Shown: in pieces, positions 44,232 through 53,104 of the stretch
Position numbering within the stretch: position 1 is the first letter of the stretch
How the letters are laid out: every line of letters begins with the position of its first letter
Assembly: GCA_017614715.1 (NCBI GenBank)
Contig: JAGABI010000067.1
Span: 31,234 to 95,233, forward strand
Direction: 5' to 3'
Origin: Bacteroidales bacterium
GTDB lineage: Bacteria > Bacteroidota > Bacteroidia > Bacteroidales > UBA932
Length of the DNA stretch: 64,000 nt
Position numbers and translations under genes: made by a program
Notes under the pieces: model-generated
Database searches by the model: none
Seen by the model: the letters and a program-made list of their open reading frames with translations, nothing else
Told to the model about the DNA's origin: nothing

Positions 44232-45536
44232 TTATTTGTTCAGCAATTTTTCAAGAGCGATCTGTGCATTTAGAAACTCCATGATAGACTGTATGTAGGT
44301 GCTCTGCGCAGATATCAGTGTAGTACCGGTATTGGTGAGGTCCATGGCAGAAGAGTAACCAAGCTCGTACCGGCGGGAGATGTTGTCAAACACCCGCTGG
44401 GTCACCTCCATGTTCTGCCTCTGGGCATTGTAAGTGTCGTATGCGGTGGCAAGGTTGTAGCAGAGCTGCCGGTGCTGCACCTGGAGCTGCTGCTCCGTGT
44501 CGTGCATGGTATTGAGCTGCTTCTCGTAAGAGAGACGGGCCGCCTCCACCTTCTTTGTCTGCTGCAGGGATGTGAACAGGGGAACGGAGAGGGTCGCGCC
44601 AACCATGTTGGGCGGGGTCATGTTCATCACGTTGGCATCCTTGCTCAGATACTCCTTATAGCTGTACTGGTGATATGCGGTCAGGCTGGGGAGAGCCGCC
44701 ATCTTGGTGGCTTCCAGCTGCTTCTTGCTCAGCTCCGTGCTCTTGTTGGCCAGCTGCCAGGTATAGTTGCGTTCCATGTCGAACTCTTCTCCCACCAGGG
44801 TCACATACTCATCCAGGGTGAGCAACTCATCCAGCGTATCGGTAAGTTCTATTTCGGTATCCACCTCCACATCCAGCAGAAGCCGCATGGAGTTGTAGGT
44901 CATCTCCAGGGCACGTTTGCTGCTGGCAATGCTGTTTTCAAGCTGCGCCACCTGCACTGCAATCTGGTCGGCAGCAGTCTGCTCGCTGGCACCCACGTTC
45001 ACAGAGGTCATGGTCATATCGTGAAGACGCTGCAGGCACTCCAGGTTGCGCCCCAGCAGCGACAGCACCTCCTCCGACACCAGCGCCGATAGGTAGAGCG
45101 TCTTGGCCTGGTTGCTGATTTCCTGCTCACTCTGATGGAGGGAGATGTCGGACATCTTAGCGGAGATGTCGCTTATCTGCGCATTCACCAGTAATGCCGG
45201 GGTAAAGGTCAGGCTGGAACGTACTCCAAGAGTCACATACGGCGGCATCGCGATGGTCATACCGCGCAGGTCCATCTCATAGCCCATGAAGTTGGAATAA
45301 TCGGCACTGGCCGTAATCTGGGGCAGCATTGACGCGATGGCCGCCCATTTGTTTGCCTGCGCAATGCGGATGTCCAGGGCTGCGTTGGCCAGCGTGTTGT
45401 TCCTCTCCACGGCCATGTCTTGGGCCTGCCCCAGCGAAAGCGACAGTTTATCTGCAGCATAGACAGGGAAGGCGGGCAGCACGGTTGCAACCAGAACACA
45501 CACCGAAACCGCCACCTTCTTTATATTGAAAACCAT
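44232..45536 (-). CDS. TolC family outer-membrane efflux channel
   Basis: The 434-aa product has a signal peptide (about 1-27, ending YAADK) and the two long helical repeats of the OEP fold: KLSLSLGQAQDMAVERNNTLANAALDIRIAQ in the first and QTKKVEAARLSYEKQLN in the second, with RYELGYSSAMDLTNTGTTLISAQ near the end. It is the exit duct of the pump and opens the operon. No -7 element was recognised in the 72-bp gap before it. Confidence 0.9.
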   Translation of the reverse strand: MVFNIKKVAVSVCVLVATVLPAFPVYAADKLSLSLGQAQDMAVERNNTLANAALDIRIAQANKWAAIASMLPQITASADYSNFMGYEMDLRGMTIAMPPYVTLGVRSSLTFTPALLVNAQISDISAKMSDISLHQSEQEISNQAKTLYLSALVSEEVLSLLGRNLECLQRLHDMTMTSVNVGASEQTAADQIAVQVAQLENSIASSKRALEMTYNSMRLLLDVEVDTEIELTDTLDELLTLDEYVTLVGEEFDMERNYTWQLANKSTELSKKQLEATKMAALPSLTAYHQYSYKEYLSKDANVMNMTPPNMVGATLSVPLFTSLQQTKKVEAARLSYEKQLNTMHDTEQQLQVQHRQLCYNLATAYDTYNAQRQNMEVTQRVFDNISRRYELGYSSAMDLTNTGTTLISAQSTYIQSIMEFLNAQIALEKLLNK

Positions 45537-45608
45537 AAGTTATTAATTGATAATGAACGCCCTTAGCCTGCAAAAAACAAGCCACAGGGCGCTCCTATCG
45601 GCACCTCA

Positions 45609-47429
45609 TCAATCAAAAATGTGGCTCAACTGCTTGTTGATTTCTGTAAACCTCGCCTCGTCGAACTTGAAGACCTTGCGGTCGTATGTATAGAAACCGT
45701 TGATCTCGGTTTCACAATCGGTGGTCTGGGTATAGATGGCGCCGGAAATAGCCATATCTTTTACGTTCGCTATGATCTTTTCTACATACATGACATACCT
45801 GTTGGTGAGGGCCTCGCTGTCGTCGGTCATCTGGCGGTAGCCCCAGCCCTCTTTGTCCCATGTATGATCGGGGATACGCAGGCCGATGCCGCCAAACTCG
45901 CCCACTACAACCACATAGTCGTTGTGGGGACCGCTCTGGGGCAGGGGGTCTTCTGAGTAGTTGTGGAAGTCGATTATGTCACCGCACGGGTATAGGTTGC
46001 CGCCGCTGGCGGGGTTCACCAGGCGTGTCGGGTCAATCAGCTTGGTGCGGGTAGCGGTCTCTATTGTGCTGAACTGGCCCCAGGCCTCGTTGAAAGGCAC
46101 CCATACAATGATGCAGGGGTGGTTGTGAAGCTGGTCCATGATGGTGGTCCAGTCCTTCCAGTACTGCTCGCGGCTGGCTTCGCTGCGCTCCGCTTCGGGT
46201 TCGGGAACAGGCTTGAAATCTTCCCGTCCGTCCCATCTGGGGCTGGTCCAGTTGTCGCCATTGGGCATATCCTGCCAAACCAGCATACCGAGGCGGTCGC
46301 AATGATAATACCAGCGGTCGGGCTCCACCTTAACATGCTTGCGGATGGCGTTGTAGCCCAACTCTTTGGTGCGGATTATGTCAAACGCCATTGCCTCGTC
46401 GGTCGGAGCGGTATAGAGGCCGTCGGGCCACCAGCCCTGGTCCAGGGGGCCAAAGCAGAACACCGGCTTGTCGTTGAGCATTATGCGCAGCGTACCGTCG
46501 GCATCGCGGTCGGCCGACACCTTGCGCATTGCAGCATAGCTGGCCACAGCATCCGTCTTGACGCCTTTATCCTTGAGCTCCACCTTCACGTCGTAAAGGA
46601 AGGGGTCATCGGGGCTCCAGAGTTTGGGGTTATCCAGTTTGATATTGATATCTTCGCCAGGTTTGCCCGATTTGGTTGCAACAGCCTGGGCGCCGTCCAT
46701 AATCTTGACCTCAACCTCGCCATCGGAAGCCACAGCATCTACATTTACGCAGATGGTGCTCAAATCCAGGTAGGGGGTGATGGTGAGCTTGTTTATGTAG
46801 CTCTCCGACACCGGTTCCAGCCAGATTGTCTGCCAGATGCCGGTAACGGAGGTATACCAGATACCGCTGTGGTCCACACGCTGCTTGCCCACTGCATGGA
46901 TGTCCTTCTCTGTGCGGTCTTCTACCTCAATGCGGATCTCGTTCTCACCCTTTTTCAAAAAATCGGTGATATCAGCATTGACGGCAGTATAACCCCCGAT
47001 ATGGCTTGTGGCCTCGCTGCCGTTGATGAATATCTTGCTGTAGCAGTCTATGCCGCCGCAGTGCAGCAGCACGCGCCCCTTGAGATATTTGGAGGGGATG
47101 CTGAATTTGCGAGTATAAGTCAGGCGCGCATCTTCGCCAACACCTATGCCTACTCCAGAGAGGGCGCTCTCCAGCGGGAACGGAACCAGAATCTTGCCGC
47201 TGGTGTCGCAGGTTGCGAAATCCCAGAAGCCGTTGAGGTTGACCCACTCTTTTCTCACCATCTGGGGACGGGGATATTCCGGCAATACGTTGTTTACATC
47301 AAGATTTTCTCCCCATTCGGTAAGAATACGGTCTCCGGCGGGAGCCCAGTCGACTGTCTCTTTCTGTTGTGCGCAAGACACGAGGGCCACCAACAGGGCC
47401 AGCGCAAGCAAATTCCGTTTCATAGACAT
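45609..47429 (-). CDS. Glycoside hydrolase family 2 lipoprotein
   Basis: The 606-aa protein begins with a lipobox (LVALVSC) and has the GH2 order: sugar-binding jelly roll (ARLTYTRKFSIPSKYLKGRVLLHCGGIDCYSKIFING), an Ig-like domain (about 230-330), then the catalytic barrel. The acid/base is Glu448 in WVPFNEAWG and the likely nucleophile is Glu511 in VVVGEFGGIG. Substrate (galactoside, glucuronide or mannoside) is open. The loop PEPEAERSEASREQ around 420 looks like a short repeat-derived insert. Its -7 element lies in the loop of the tsf terminator. Confidence 0.88.
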   Translation of the reverse strand: MSMKRNLLALALLVALVSCAQQKETVDWAPAGDRILTEWGENLDVNNVLPEYPRPQMVRKEWVNLNGFWDFATCDTSGKILVPFPLESALSGVGIGVGEDARLTYTRKFSIPSKYLKGRVLLHCGGIDCYSKIFINGSEATSHIGGYTAVNADITDFLKKGENEIRIEVEDRTEKDIHAVGKQRVDHSGIWYTSVTGIWQTIWLEPVSESYINKLTITPYLDLSTICVNVDAVASDGEVEVKIMDGAQAVATKSGKPGEDINIKLDNPKLWSPDDPFLYDVKVELKDKGVKTDAVASYAAMRKVSADRDADGTLRIMLNDKPVFCFGPLDQGWWPDGLYTAPTDEAMAFDIIRTKELGYNAIRKHVKVEPDRWYYHCDRLGMLVWQDMPNGDNWTSPRWDGREDFKPVPEPEAERSEASREQYWKDWTTIMDQLHNHPCIIVWVPFNEAWGQFSTIETATRTKLIDPTRLVNPASGGNLYPCGDIIDFHNYSEDPLPQSGPHNDYVVVVGEFGGIGLRIPDHTWDKEGWGYRQMTDDSEALTNRYVMYVEKIIANVKDMAISGAIYTQTTDCETEINGFYTYDRKVFKFDEARFTEINKQLSHIFD

Positions 47430-47431
47430 AA

Positions 47432-47469
47432 AAAATAAAAGATCAGCTACAAAGCTAATCTTTTATTTT
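47432..47469 (-). terminator. Terminator of the ribosomal/tsf operon
   Basis: A 12-bp perfect stem (47432-47443 with 47458-47469, core AATAAAAGAT/ATCTTTTATT) lies 29 bp beyond the tsf stop and ends in a T run on the minus strand. Its loop contains the TAGCTTTG element of the next gene. Confidence 0.7.
47450..47457 (-). promoter_or_regulatory. -7 promoter element of the GH2 gene, in a terminator loop
   Basis: Minus-strand TAGCTTTG fits TAnnTTTG and lies 21 nt before the GH2 start, wholly inside the loop of the tsf terminator hairpin. Confidence 0.55.
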
Positions 47470-47497
47470 CAAATATCCGTATGATACGGATGTGTGC

Positions 47498-48493
47498 TTA
47501 GTCACTCAGTGAGAAGCGGGCAAAAGCAACCACCTTGGCCTCGGGATCAACACTCTTGATGTAATCCTTAACGCTAACCTTGCCCTCCATAACAAACTCC
47601 TGGTTCTCAAGAGTCTGCTCTTTGAAGAACTTAGCCAGACGGCCCTTGGCGATGTTCTGGATCTTATTCTCGTCGAGGTTTGCAGAAGCCTCAGCACCAA
47701 CGGTAGCGATAATCTCGCGTGCCTGTGCTGCCTGAGCCTCGGTGAGCCAGCCTTTGGCAGTGTTGGAAGAGATGTGGTCTTCGCTGTCGCAATGAGCGGG
47801 GTTGATACCTGCTTTCTTGAGTGCGTTATCCACAACCCTGCGAACCTGCTCCTCTTTAGTCTTCTCTACAGCAACGGTCAGCTCCTGCTCCACCACGTTG
47901 GCGGGAACGCTGCTCTCGTCAACTGCGACGGGCTTCATAGAGGTAACCTGCATTGCGATGTGCTTTGCAAGCTCTGCAGAAACCGCCTTATTGAAGCCGA
48001 CGATAGCGCCGTCCTTCTTGGTGAAGTGGATATAAGAACCGATATATTCTGCCTGCATCTTTGCGTAGAAAGCAATCTGGTGCTTCTCGCCGCATTTTGC
48101 CGCCTGCTCGGTGATGAATTCGGCAACGGTCTGGCCGTTGGGCATGGGAGCGTTCTCGAGGGCAGCCTTGTCCTCGGGGAGAGCTGCCATGGCTGCGTCA
48201 GCCACAGCCTCAGCAAGAGCTTTGAACTCTGCGGTAGCCGATACGAAGTCGGTTTCGCAACCAAGAGCCACCAGGATGGCAGTCTTGGCGTCCGGAGAGA
48301 TACGTGCTATAACCGCACCCTCGTTGGTTTCGCGGTCAGCGCGCTTTGCTGCAACCAGCTTGCCTTTCTCACGGATGATTTCCTGTGCACGCTCAAAGTC
48401 GCCTTCAGCCTCTACGAGAGCCTTTTTGCAGTCCATCATACCTGCGCCGGTCATTTTGCGCAGCTTTGCAACATCTACTGCTTTAATTTCCAT
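47498..48493 (-). CDS. tsf: Elongation factor Ts
   Basis: EF-Ts recycles EF-Tu from GDP to GTP. The 331-aa product has the N-terminal UBA-like domain with KLRKMTGAGMMDCKKALVEAEGD, the core ALGCETDFVSATAEFKALA, and the extended C-terminal form usual in Bacteroidota. It follows rpsB by 28 bp. Codon use is strongly biased. A strong terminator follows. Confidence 0.97.
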   Translation of the reverse strand: MEIKAVDVAKLRKMTGAGMMDCKKALVEAEGDFERAQEIIREKGKLVAAKRADRETNEGAVIARISPDAKTAILVALGCETDFVSATAEFKALAEAVADAAMAALPEDKAALENAPMPNGQTVAEFITEQAAKCGEKHQIAFYAKMQAEYIGSYIHFTKKDGAIVGFNKAVSAELAKHIAMQVTSMKPVAVDESSVPANVVEQELTVAVEKTKEEQVRRVVDNALKKAGINPAHCDSEDHISSNTAKGWLTEAQAAQAREIIATVGAEASANLDENKIQNIAKGRLAKFFKEQTLENQEFVMEGKVSVKDYIKSVDPEAKVVAFARFSLSD

Positions 48494-48521
48494 TTCGAAA
48501 AGATTTTTTGACGGTTAATAA

Positions 48522-49340
48522 TTACTCAGCAGGTGTCTCTGCGGGAGCCTCCTCCACGGGAGCCTCTTTGCGTGCAGCGCGACGGGGACGCACCTTCTTT
48601 GCGGGAGCTTCACCCTCTTCGCCCTTAGCCTCTGCATCTTTGTCTTTGTCCATCTGGCGCTCTGCAGCACCCTCTGCAATTGCAGCGCAAACTGCGTCCA
48701 TCACAATGGCGATGGATTTTGCAGCGTCATCGTTTGCCGGAATTACATAATCAATGTTTGTGGGGTCGCAACATGTATCAACCATTGCAAATACCGGGAT
48801 ATTCAAACGATTGGCCTCTTTTACGGCGTTGATCTCTTTCTGGACATCCACAACGAACAGTGCAGAAGGGAGGCGGGCCAGATCCTTGATGGAACCGAGG
48901 TTCTTCTCAAGTTTAGCTTTCTGGCGGTCTATCTGCAGACGCTCGCGCTTTGCGAGAGTGTCATAAGTACCGTCCTCTTTCATCTTGTCGATGGAGGTCA
49001 TTTTCTTGACAGCCTTGCGGATGGTGGGGAAGTTGGTGAGCATACCGCCGGCCCAGCGCTCTGTTACGTAGGGCATTCCAACGGCTGCAGCCTTCTCGGC
49101 CACGATATCCTTGGCTTGTTTCTTGGTGGCAACGAAGAGCACCTTGCGGCCCGTGCGTGCGAGCTGCTTGAGGGCTGCCGATGCCTCGTCTATTTTAACT
49201 ACAGTCTTATGCAGGTCAATGATATGGATCCCGTTCTTCTCCATGAAAATGTACGGAGCCATTTTGGGATTCCATTTTCTCTTCTGGTGACCGAAGTGAA
49301 CACCTGCATCAAGCAAGTCTTGGAAATTTGTTCTTGACAT
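48522..49340 (-). CDS. rpsB: Ribosomal protein S2
   Basis: S2 (272 aa) is a small-subunit protein on the platform side. Family blocks: FQDLLDAGVHFGHQKRKWNPKMAPYIF, VLFVATKKQAKDIV and RLPSALFVVDVQKEINAVKEANRLNIPVFAMVDT. The C-terminal ~40 residues form an Ala/Pro/Glu/Lys tail (KKVRPRRAARKE, then VEEAPAE) beyond the usual core, as seen in many Bacteroidales. The 166-bp leader before it contains two similar 30-35-bp units. Confidence 0.97.
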   Translation of the reverse strand: MSRTNFQDLLDAGVHFGHQKRKWNPKMAPYIFMEKNGIHIIDLHKTVVKIDEASAALKQLARTGRKVLFVATKKQAKDIVAEKAAAVGMPYVTERWAGGMLTNFPTIRKAVKKMTSIDKMKEDGTYDTLAKRERLQIDRQKAKLEKNLGSIKDLARLPSALFVVDVQKEINAVKEANRLNIPVFAMVDTCCDPTNIDYVIPANDDAAKSIAIVMDAVCAAIAEGAAERQMDKDKDAEAKGEEGEAPAKKVRPRRAARKEAPVEEAPAETPAE

Positions 49341-49506
49341 TTTGGTTCTTGTTTGTTTTTGTTTTTTCTCTTTTCATCAATACGAGGGTAGCAATCTAAA
49401 CGACTGGTCTCCCGTATTTTCCGCAGCAGTACAAACTATGGGTAGCAAAATAATTGGTCCCGTAATTTTAGAATAGCTGCTGTGCGTAAGTAAATCAGTG
49501 TTAATG
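49341..49506 (-). promoter_or_regulatory. rpsI-rpsB intergenic leader with a duplicated motif
   Basis: No gene is visible. Two similar units lie in tandem at 49386-49420 and 49440-49469. On the minus strand both begin AAAA with TACGGGA and end TTGCTACCC. No TAnnTTTG box was seen here, so rpsB may be read from the rplM promoter; the units could be an S2 autoregulatory site or processing signals. Confidence 0.4.
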
Positions 49507-49896
49507 TTAACGTTTGCTGAACTGGAAACGTCTACGTGCACCAGGCTGTCCGGGTTTCTTTCTCTCGACCTCGCGTGCATCGCGGGTGAGGAAACCGTTG
49601 GACTTGAGTACCGGACGGTAAGCCTCGGTGTCCACTTTGCAAAGTGCGCGTGCAATTGCAAGGCGGAGAGCCTCTGCCTGACCTTTGATTCCGCCGCCGT
49701 CAAGGTTGGCCTTGATGTCGAAGGAAGCGAGGGTGTCGGTAACCTCCATCGGCTGACGAACGATGTAACGGAGAGTATCCTCTTTGAAATACTCGTCCAT
49801 AGGACGGTCGTTGACGGTGATGTTACCTTTACCGGTGCTTACATAAACGCGAGCAACAGCTGATTTACGTCTTCCAAGGGCGTTAATTACTTCCAT
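49507..49896 (-). CDS. rpsI: Ribosomal protein S9
   Basis: S9 (129 aa) has a C-terminal tail reaching the P-site tRNA. It begins [27 protein letters not shown], has [19 protein letters not shown] in the middle, and ends with the conserved basic tail ([17 protein letters not shown]). It is 14 bp after rplM, the usual pair. Confidence 0.97.
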   Translation of the reverse strand: MEVINALGRRKSAVARVYVSTGKGNITVNDRPMDEYFKEDTLRYIVRQPMEVTDTLASFDIKANLDGGGIKGQAEALRLAIARALCKVDTEAYRPVLKSNGFLTRDAREVERKKPGQPGARRRFQFSKR

Positions 49897-49910
49897 GCTT
49901 CGCTAATAGG

Positions 49911-50363
49911 TTAAATTTCGTTAAGGGTAATGGTTTTAGGATTCTGCGCCTGGTGAGGATGTTCGCTGCCTATATAAAGATACAGGTTCTTGAACTGTTT
50001 CTCGCCAAGACGGGTACGGGGGAGCATTCCGCGGACGGCGTGCTCGAGAACGGCCAACGGTTTGCGTGAGAACAGCTCCTTGGGGGTGGTGAAACGCTGT
50101 CCACCGGGATAACCGGTGTGGCGTACATACACCTTGTCTGTCATCTTCTTGCCGGTGAGGCGGACTTTGTCGGCGTTGACGATGATTACATTGTCACCGC
50201 AGTCTGCATTGGGCGTGAAGTTGGGTTTGTTCTTGCCGCGGAGCAAGATTGCAACCCTGCTTGCCAGACGTCCCAGGACCTGATCGGTAGCATCAATGAC
50301 AACCCACTCTTTCGAGGAGTTCTCTTTGTTGACCGACTTGGTCTTGTAACTTAAAGTGTCCAC
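49911..50363 (-). CDS. rplM: Ribosomal protein L13
   Basis: L13 (150 aa) is an early-assembly large-subunit protein. Blocks: WVVIDATDQVLGRLASRVAILLRGKNKPNFTPNADCGDNVIIVNADKVRLTGKK, YVRHTGYPGG, and AVRGMLPRTRLGEKQFKNLYLYIGSEHPHQAQNP. It heads rplM-rpsI-rpsB-tsf. A TACCTTTG element lies 65 nt upstream, leaving a leader of about 60 nt. Confidence 0.97.
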   Translation of the reverse strand: MDTLSYKTKSVNKENSSKEWVVIDATDQVLGRLASRVAILLRGKNKPNFTPNADCGDNVIIVNADKVRLTGKKMTDKVYVRHTGYPGGQRFTTPKELFSRKPLAVLEHAVRGMLPRTRLGEKQFKNLYLYIGSEHPHQAQNPKTITLNEI

Positions 50364-50427
50364 AGTCTTGTTGATTTTTAATGGTTAATATTTAATGTGT
50401 TGCGGCCCAGTTTAGTCTGGGGGGCTG

Positions 50428-50435
50428 CAAAGGTA
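50428..50435 (-). promoter_or_regulatory. -7 promoter element of the rplM-rpsI-rpsB-tsf operon
   Basis: Minus-strand TACCTTTG fits TAnnTTTG, 65 nt before rplM. Confidence 0.55.
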
Positions 50436-50461
50436 GATATTTTTTTCAAAGTGGCAAAAAT

Positions 50462-51454
50462 ATGTTACTTTCGCACCCCGTGAGGATTGCAGACATAGAT
50501 TTTGGCGAGCGGCCGCTGTTCCTGGCGCCAATGGAAGATGTTACCGATGCCTCCTTCCGGTATATCTGCAAGAAGTTCGGCGCCGCTATGGTTTACACCG
50601 AATTTGTCTCCAGCGACGCCCTTGTGCGGGATGTCCCAAAATCCATCCAGAAACTCACCATCTACGACTACGAGCGCCCCATCGGCATCCAGATTTACGG
50701 CCATCTGCCCGACGCGATGGTGGATTCTGCAGTCAAGGTCGAGGCCTTCAATCCGGATGTCATCGACATCAACTTCGGCTGCCCGGTAAAGAAGATTGCC
50801 GGCCGCGGTGCGGGTAGCGGCATGATGCGCGAGCCGGACAAGATGGTGGAGATCACCCGCCGGGTGGTGGAGGCGGTGCACACCCCCGTCACTGTAAAGA
50901 CCCGGCTGGGCTGGGACAATGATTCCAAGATTATCGTGGAGCTGGCGGAACGCCTTCAGGATGCGGGCATCAGCGCCCTCACCATCCACGGCCGCACCCG
51001 CGCCCAGATGTACAAGGGAGAGGCCGACTGGACCCTGATCGGAGAGGTGAAGAATAACCCGCGGATGCACATCCCGATTATTGGTAACGGCGACATACGC
51101 ACCCCGCAGGAGGCCAAGGCGGCATTTGACCGATACGGGGTGGATGCGATAATGGTGGGCCGCGCAAGCTTTGGCCACCCCTGGGTATTCCGCGAGATGC
51201 GGCATTACCTGGATACGGGAGAAGAGCTCCCGCCTATGTCGGTGGCGGAGCGGGTCGCCCTTGCAAAGGACCATCTGGCAAAATCGATAGAGATCAAAGG
51301 GGAGCGCCGCGGCGTGTTTGAGATGCGGCGGCACCTGAGTTGCTATTTCAAAGGTTTGGAAAATTTTAAGGAAACCCGTATGAAATTAGTAACTTCGACC
51401 GACATTGACGCGCTATACGAAACGTTGGATTTCATAGGCCGCAACTGGCAATAG
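50462..51454 (+). CDS. dusB: tRNA-dihydrouridine synthase, DusB type
   Basis: This FMN enzyme reduces uridines in the tRNA D-loop. The 330-aa frame has the signature LAPMEDVTDASFRYICKKFGA, the catalytic cysteine in INFGCPVKKIAGRGAGSGMM, KTRLGWD, ISALTIHGRTRAQMYKG and GNGDIRTPQEA. The ATG at 50462 overlaps TACTTTCG (50466-50473), a near-consensus -7 element; the in-frame GTG at 50480 (VRIADIDFG) is aligned with where DusB proteins usually begin and may be the real start. Confidence 0.93.
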   Translation: MLLSHPVRIADIDFGERPLFLAPMEDVTDASFRYICKKFGAAMVYTEFVSSDALVRDVPKSIQKLTIYDYERPIGIQIYGHLPDAMVDSAVKVEAFNPDVIDINFGCPVKKIAGRGAGSGMMREPDKMVEITRRVVEAVHTPVTVKTRLGWDNDSKIIVELAERLQDAGISALTIHGRTRAQMYKGEADWTLIGEVKNNPRMHIPIIGNGDIRTPQEAKAAFDRYGVDAIMVGRASFGHPWVFREMRHYLDTGEELPPMSVAERVALAKDHLAKSIEIKGERRGVFEMRRHLSCYFKGLENFKETRMKLVTSTDIDALYETLDFIGRNWQ

Positions 51455-51458
51455 ATAT

Positions 51459-52493
51459 ATGGCAAAACTTGGTAACATATTCGCTTTTCCATACGCAGCG
51501 GCGCTTGCACTGCGCAATCTGGCATACGATAAAGGGTGGAAGAAAAGCGTTAAGTTCGATAATGTTTACATTCTCTCTTTCGGCAACATCTCCGTTGGCG
51601 GCACCGGCAAGACGTCGCACGTAGAGATGTTTATCCGCGAACTGCTGGACAACGCCTGGCGCGTGGCGGTGGTATCGCGCGGTTACGGCCGCAGACAGCC
51701 CAAGACCAGCCGCTTTGTGGAGATTGACAGCAATGTGGAGGATGTAGGCGACGAGCCTCTGCAAATAAAGCGCAAGTTCCCCAATGTGAAGGTGGTTGTG
51801 GACAAAGACCGCGTGCGGGCAATCAACATGCTTATGGCGCTCCCCTTTGGCGACGTGCCGGAGGTGATATTGCTGGACGATGCCATGCAGTACCGCCGCC
51901 TGATCCCTACCCGTCAGATTACCCTTATCAACTATAACAGGCCTGTCTTCAAAGACAGCCTGCTCCCCTTTGGCCGCCTGCGCGACCTGCCCAGCCAGTT
52001 GCGCCGCGCCGATACGGTAATCATCACCAAGTGCCCTCTTTTCCTCAACGAGTGGGAGAAGCAGCAGGTTATCGCGGCCAACCGCATCAACCCCAACCAG
52101 AAGGTGTTCTTCACCTCCATCCGGTATTTTGATCCGGTACCGGTGTTTGAACAGGGTAACAAGCGCTATGTTTATTCAAAGGAGGCGATTCTTTTCACCG
52201 GCATCGCCAACAGCGATTTGCTGCGCCACCACGTCAGTGCCCGCTACCCCCGCAACTATCACATAGAGTTTGGTGACCATCACGTATTCACGGCGCGCGA
52301 CATTGCCCAGATAGAGAAATTTGCCAGGAAGCGCCCGCAGGCCATCGTGCTCACCACAGAGAAAGACGCCCAGCGTATCCGCCGCAATCCCTTGATAAGC
52401 GAACACCTCAAAGAGCGCGTATTCTACATACCCATTGAGATAAGTATGGTTGAAGACGAATCCACCGAGGGCCTTTTTGATGTGAAAAAGTGA
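51459..52493 (+). CDS. lpxK: Tetraacyldisaccharide 4'-kinase
   Basis: LpxK phosphorylates the 4' position of the lipid A disaccharide at the inner membrane. The 344-aa protein has a hydrophobic N-terminal helix and the P-loop ISVGGTGKTSHVEMFIREL, then VVSRGYGRRQPKTSRFVE and the catalytic Asp block DVPEVILLDDAMQYRRLIP. The C-terminal VLTTEKDAQRI is also typical. It starts 4 bp after dusB and overlaps the DUF456 gene by 4 bp. Confidence 0.95.
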   Translation: MAKLGNIFAFPYAAALALRNLAYDKGWKKSVKFDNVYILSFGNISVGGTGKTSHVEMFIRELLDNAWRVAVVSRGYGRRQPKTSRFVEIDSNVEDVGDEPLQIKRKFPNVKVVVDKDRVRAINMLMALPFGDVPEVILLDDAMQYRRLIPTRQITLINYNRPVFKDSLLPFGRLRDLPSQLRRADTVIITKCPLFLNEWEKQQVIAANRINPNQKVFFTSIRYFDPVPVFEQGNKRYVYSKEAILFTGIANSDLLRHHVSARYPRNYHIEFGDHHVFTARDIAQIEKFARKRPQAIVLTTEKDAQRIRRNPLISEHLKERVFYIPIEISMVEDESTEGLFDVKK

Positions 52494-52966
52494 TGGTAGT
52501 AAACATCATTGCAATACTTCTGGCCATCGCGGGCCTTGTGGGATGCATCCTCCCGGTGCTCCCCGGCCCGCCCATAAGCTGGGGTGCCCTGCTGCTGCTC
52601 TATTTCTTCGGGAACGGAGAGATGTCCCTGAAGTTCCTGCTCATCTGGCTGGGCATCACCATTGTCGTAACCATTCTGGATTACATAGTGCCCGCACAGT
52701 TCACCCGTATCACCGGAGGCTCCAAAGCGGCAGGCCGCGGCTCATTGGTGGGACTCTTTGTGGGGCTCATCTTCTTCCCGCCGTGGGGCATGATAATCGG
52801 CGCCTTCCTGGGCGCCCTCGCCGCCGAGGTCATAATTAACCGCAAAGCCGTTGCCGACTCCGTCAAACCCGCGCTGGGTTCCTTTTTCGGCTTTTTCGCC
52901 GGCACCTTCCTAAAACTCGTCGCCAGCGGCCTGATGTTCTGGTACCTCTTCCGGTTTATGAACTAA
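52490..52966 (+). CDS. DUF456 family membrane protein
   Basis: The 158-aa product has about four membrane segments and the DUF456 pattern: PVLPGPPISWGALLLLYF near the N-terminus, then the soluble-facing YIVPAQFTRITGGSKAAGRGSLVGLFVGLIFFPPWGMIIGAFLGALAAEVI. Its role is unknown. It is translationally coupled to lpxK (ATGA-type overlap), the third gene of the dusB-lpxK operon. Confidence 0.85.
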   Translation: MMVVNIIAILLAIAGLVGCILPVLPGPPISWGALLLLYFFGNGEMSLKFLLIWLGITIVVTILDYIVPAQFTRITGGSKAAGRGSLVGLFVGLIFFPPWGMIIGAFLGALAAEVIINRKAVADSVKPALGSFFGFFAGTFLKLVASGLMFWYLFRFMN

Positions 52967-53104
52967 CGCCAACAATAGCCAGCACTCCGCCACGAGCGGA
53001 CATCTTCCTTTTTTAAAAACAGGTAAAAACCTGCAGATTCTTTGAACATTTCTGTTTTGAATGTGTTTCTAACAGAACTTTGTCTGAAACAAACACATTA
53101 TGAA

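Noticed and set aside
45537..45608. Possible third, degenerate copy of the 146-bp repeat
   Set aside because: Only a short TGATGAGG..GATAGG similarity on one strand; the hairpin and outer arms are missing and the orientation to the next gene is opposite.
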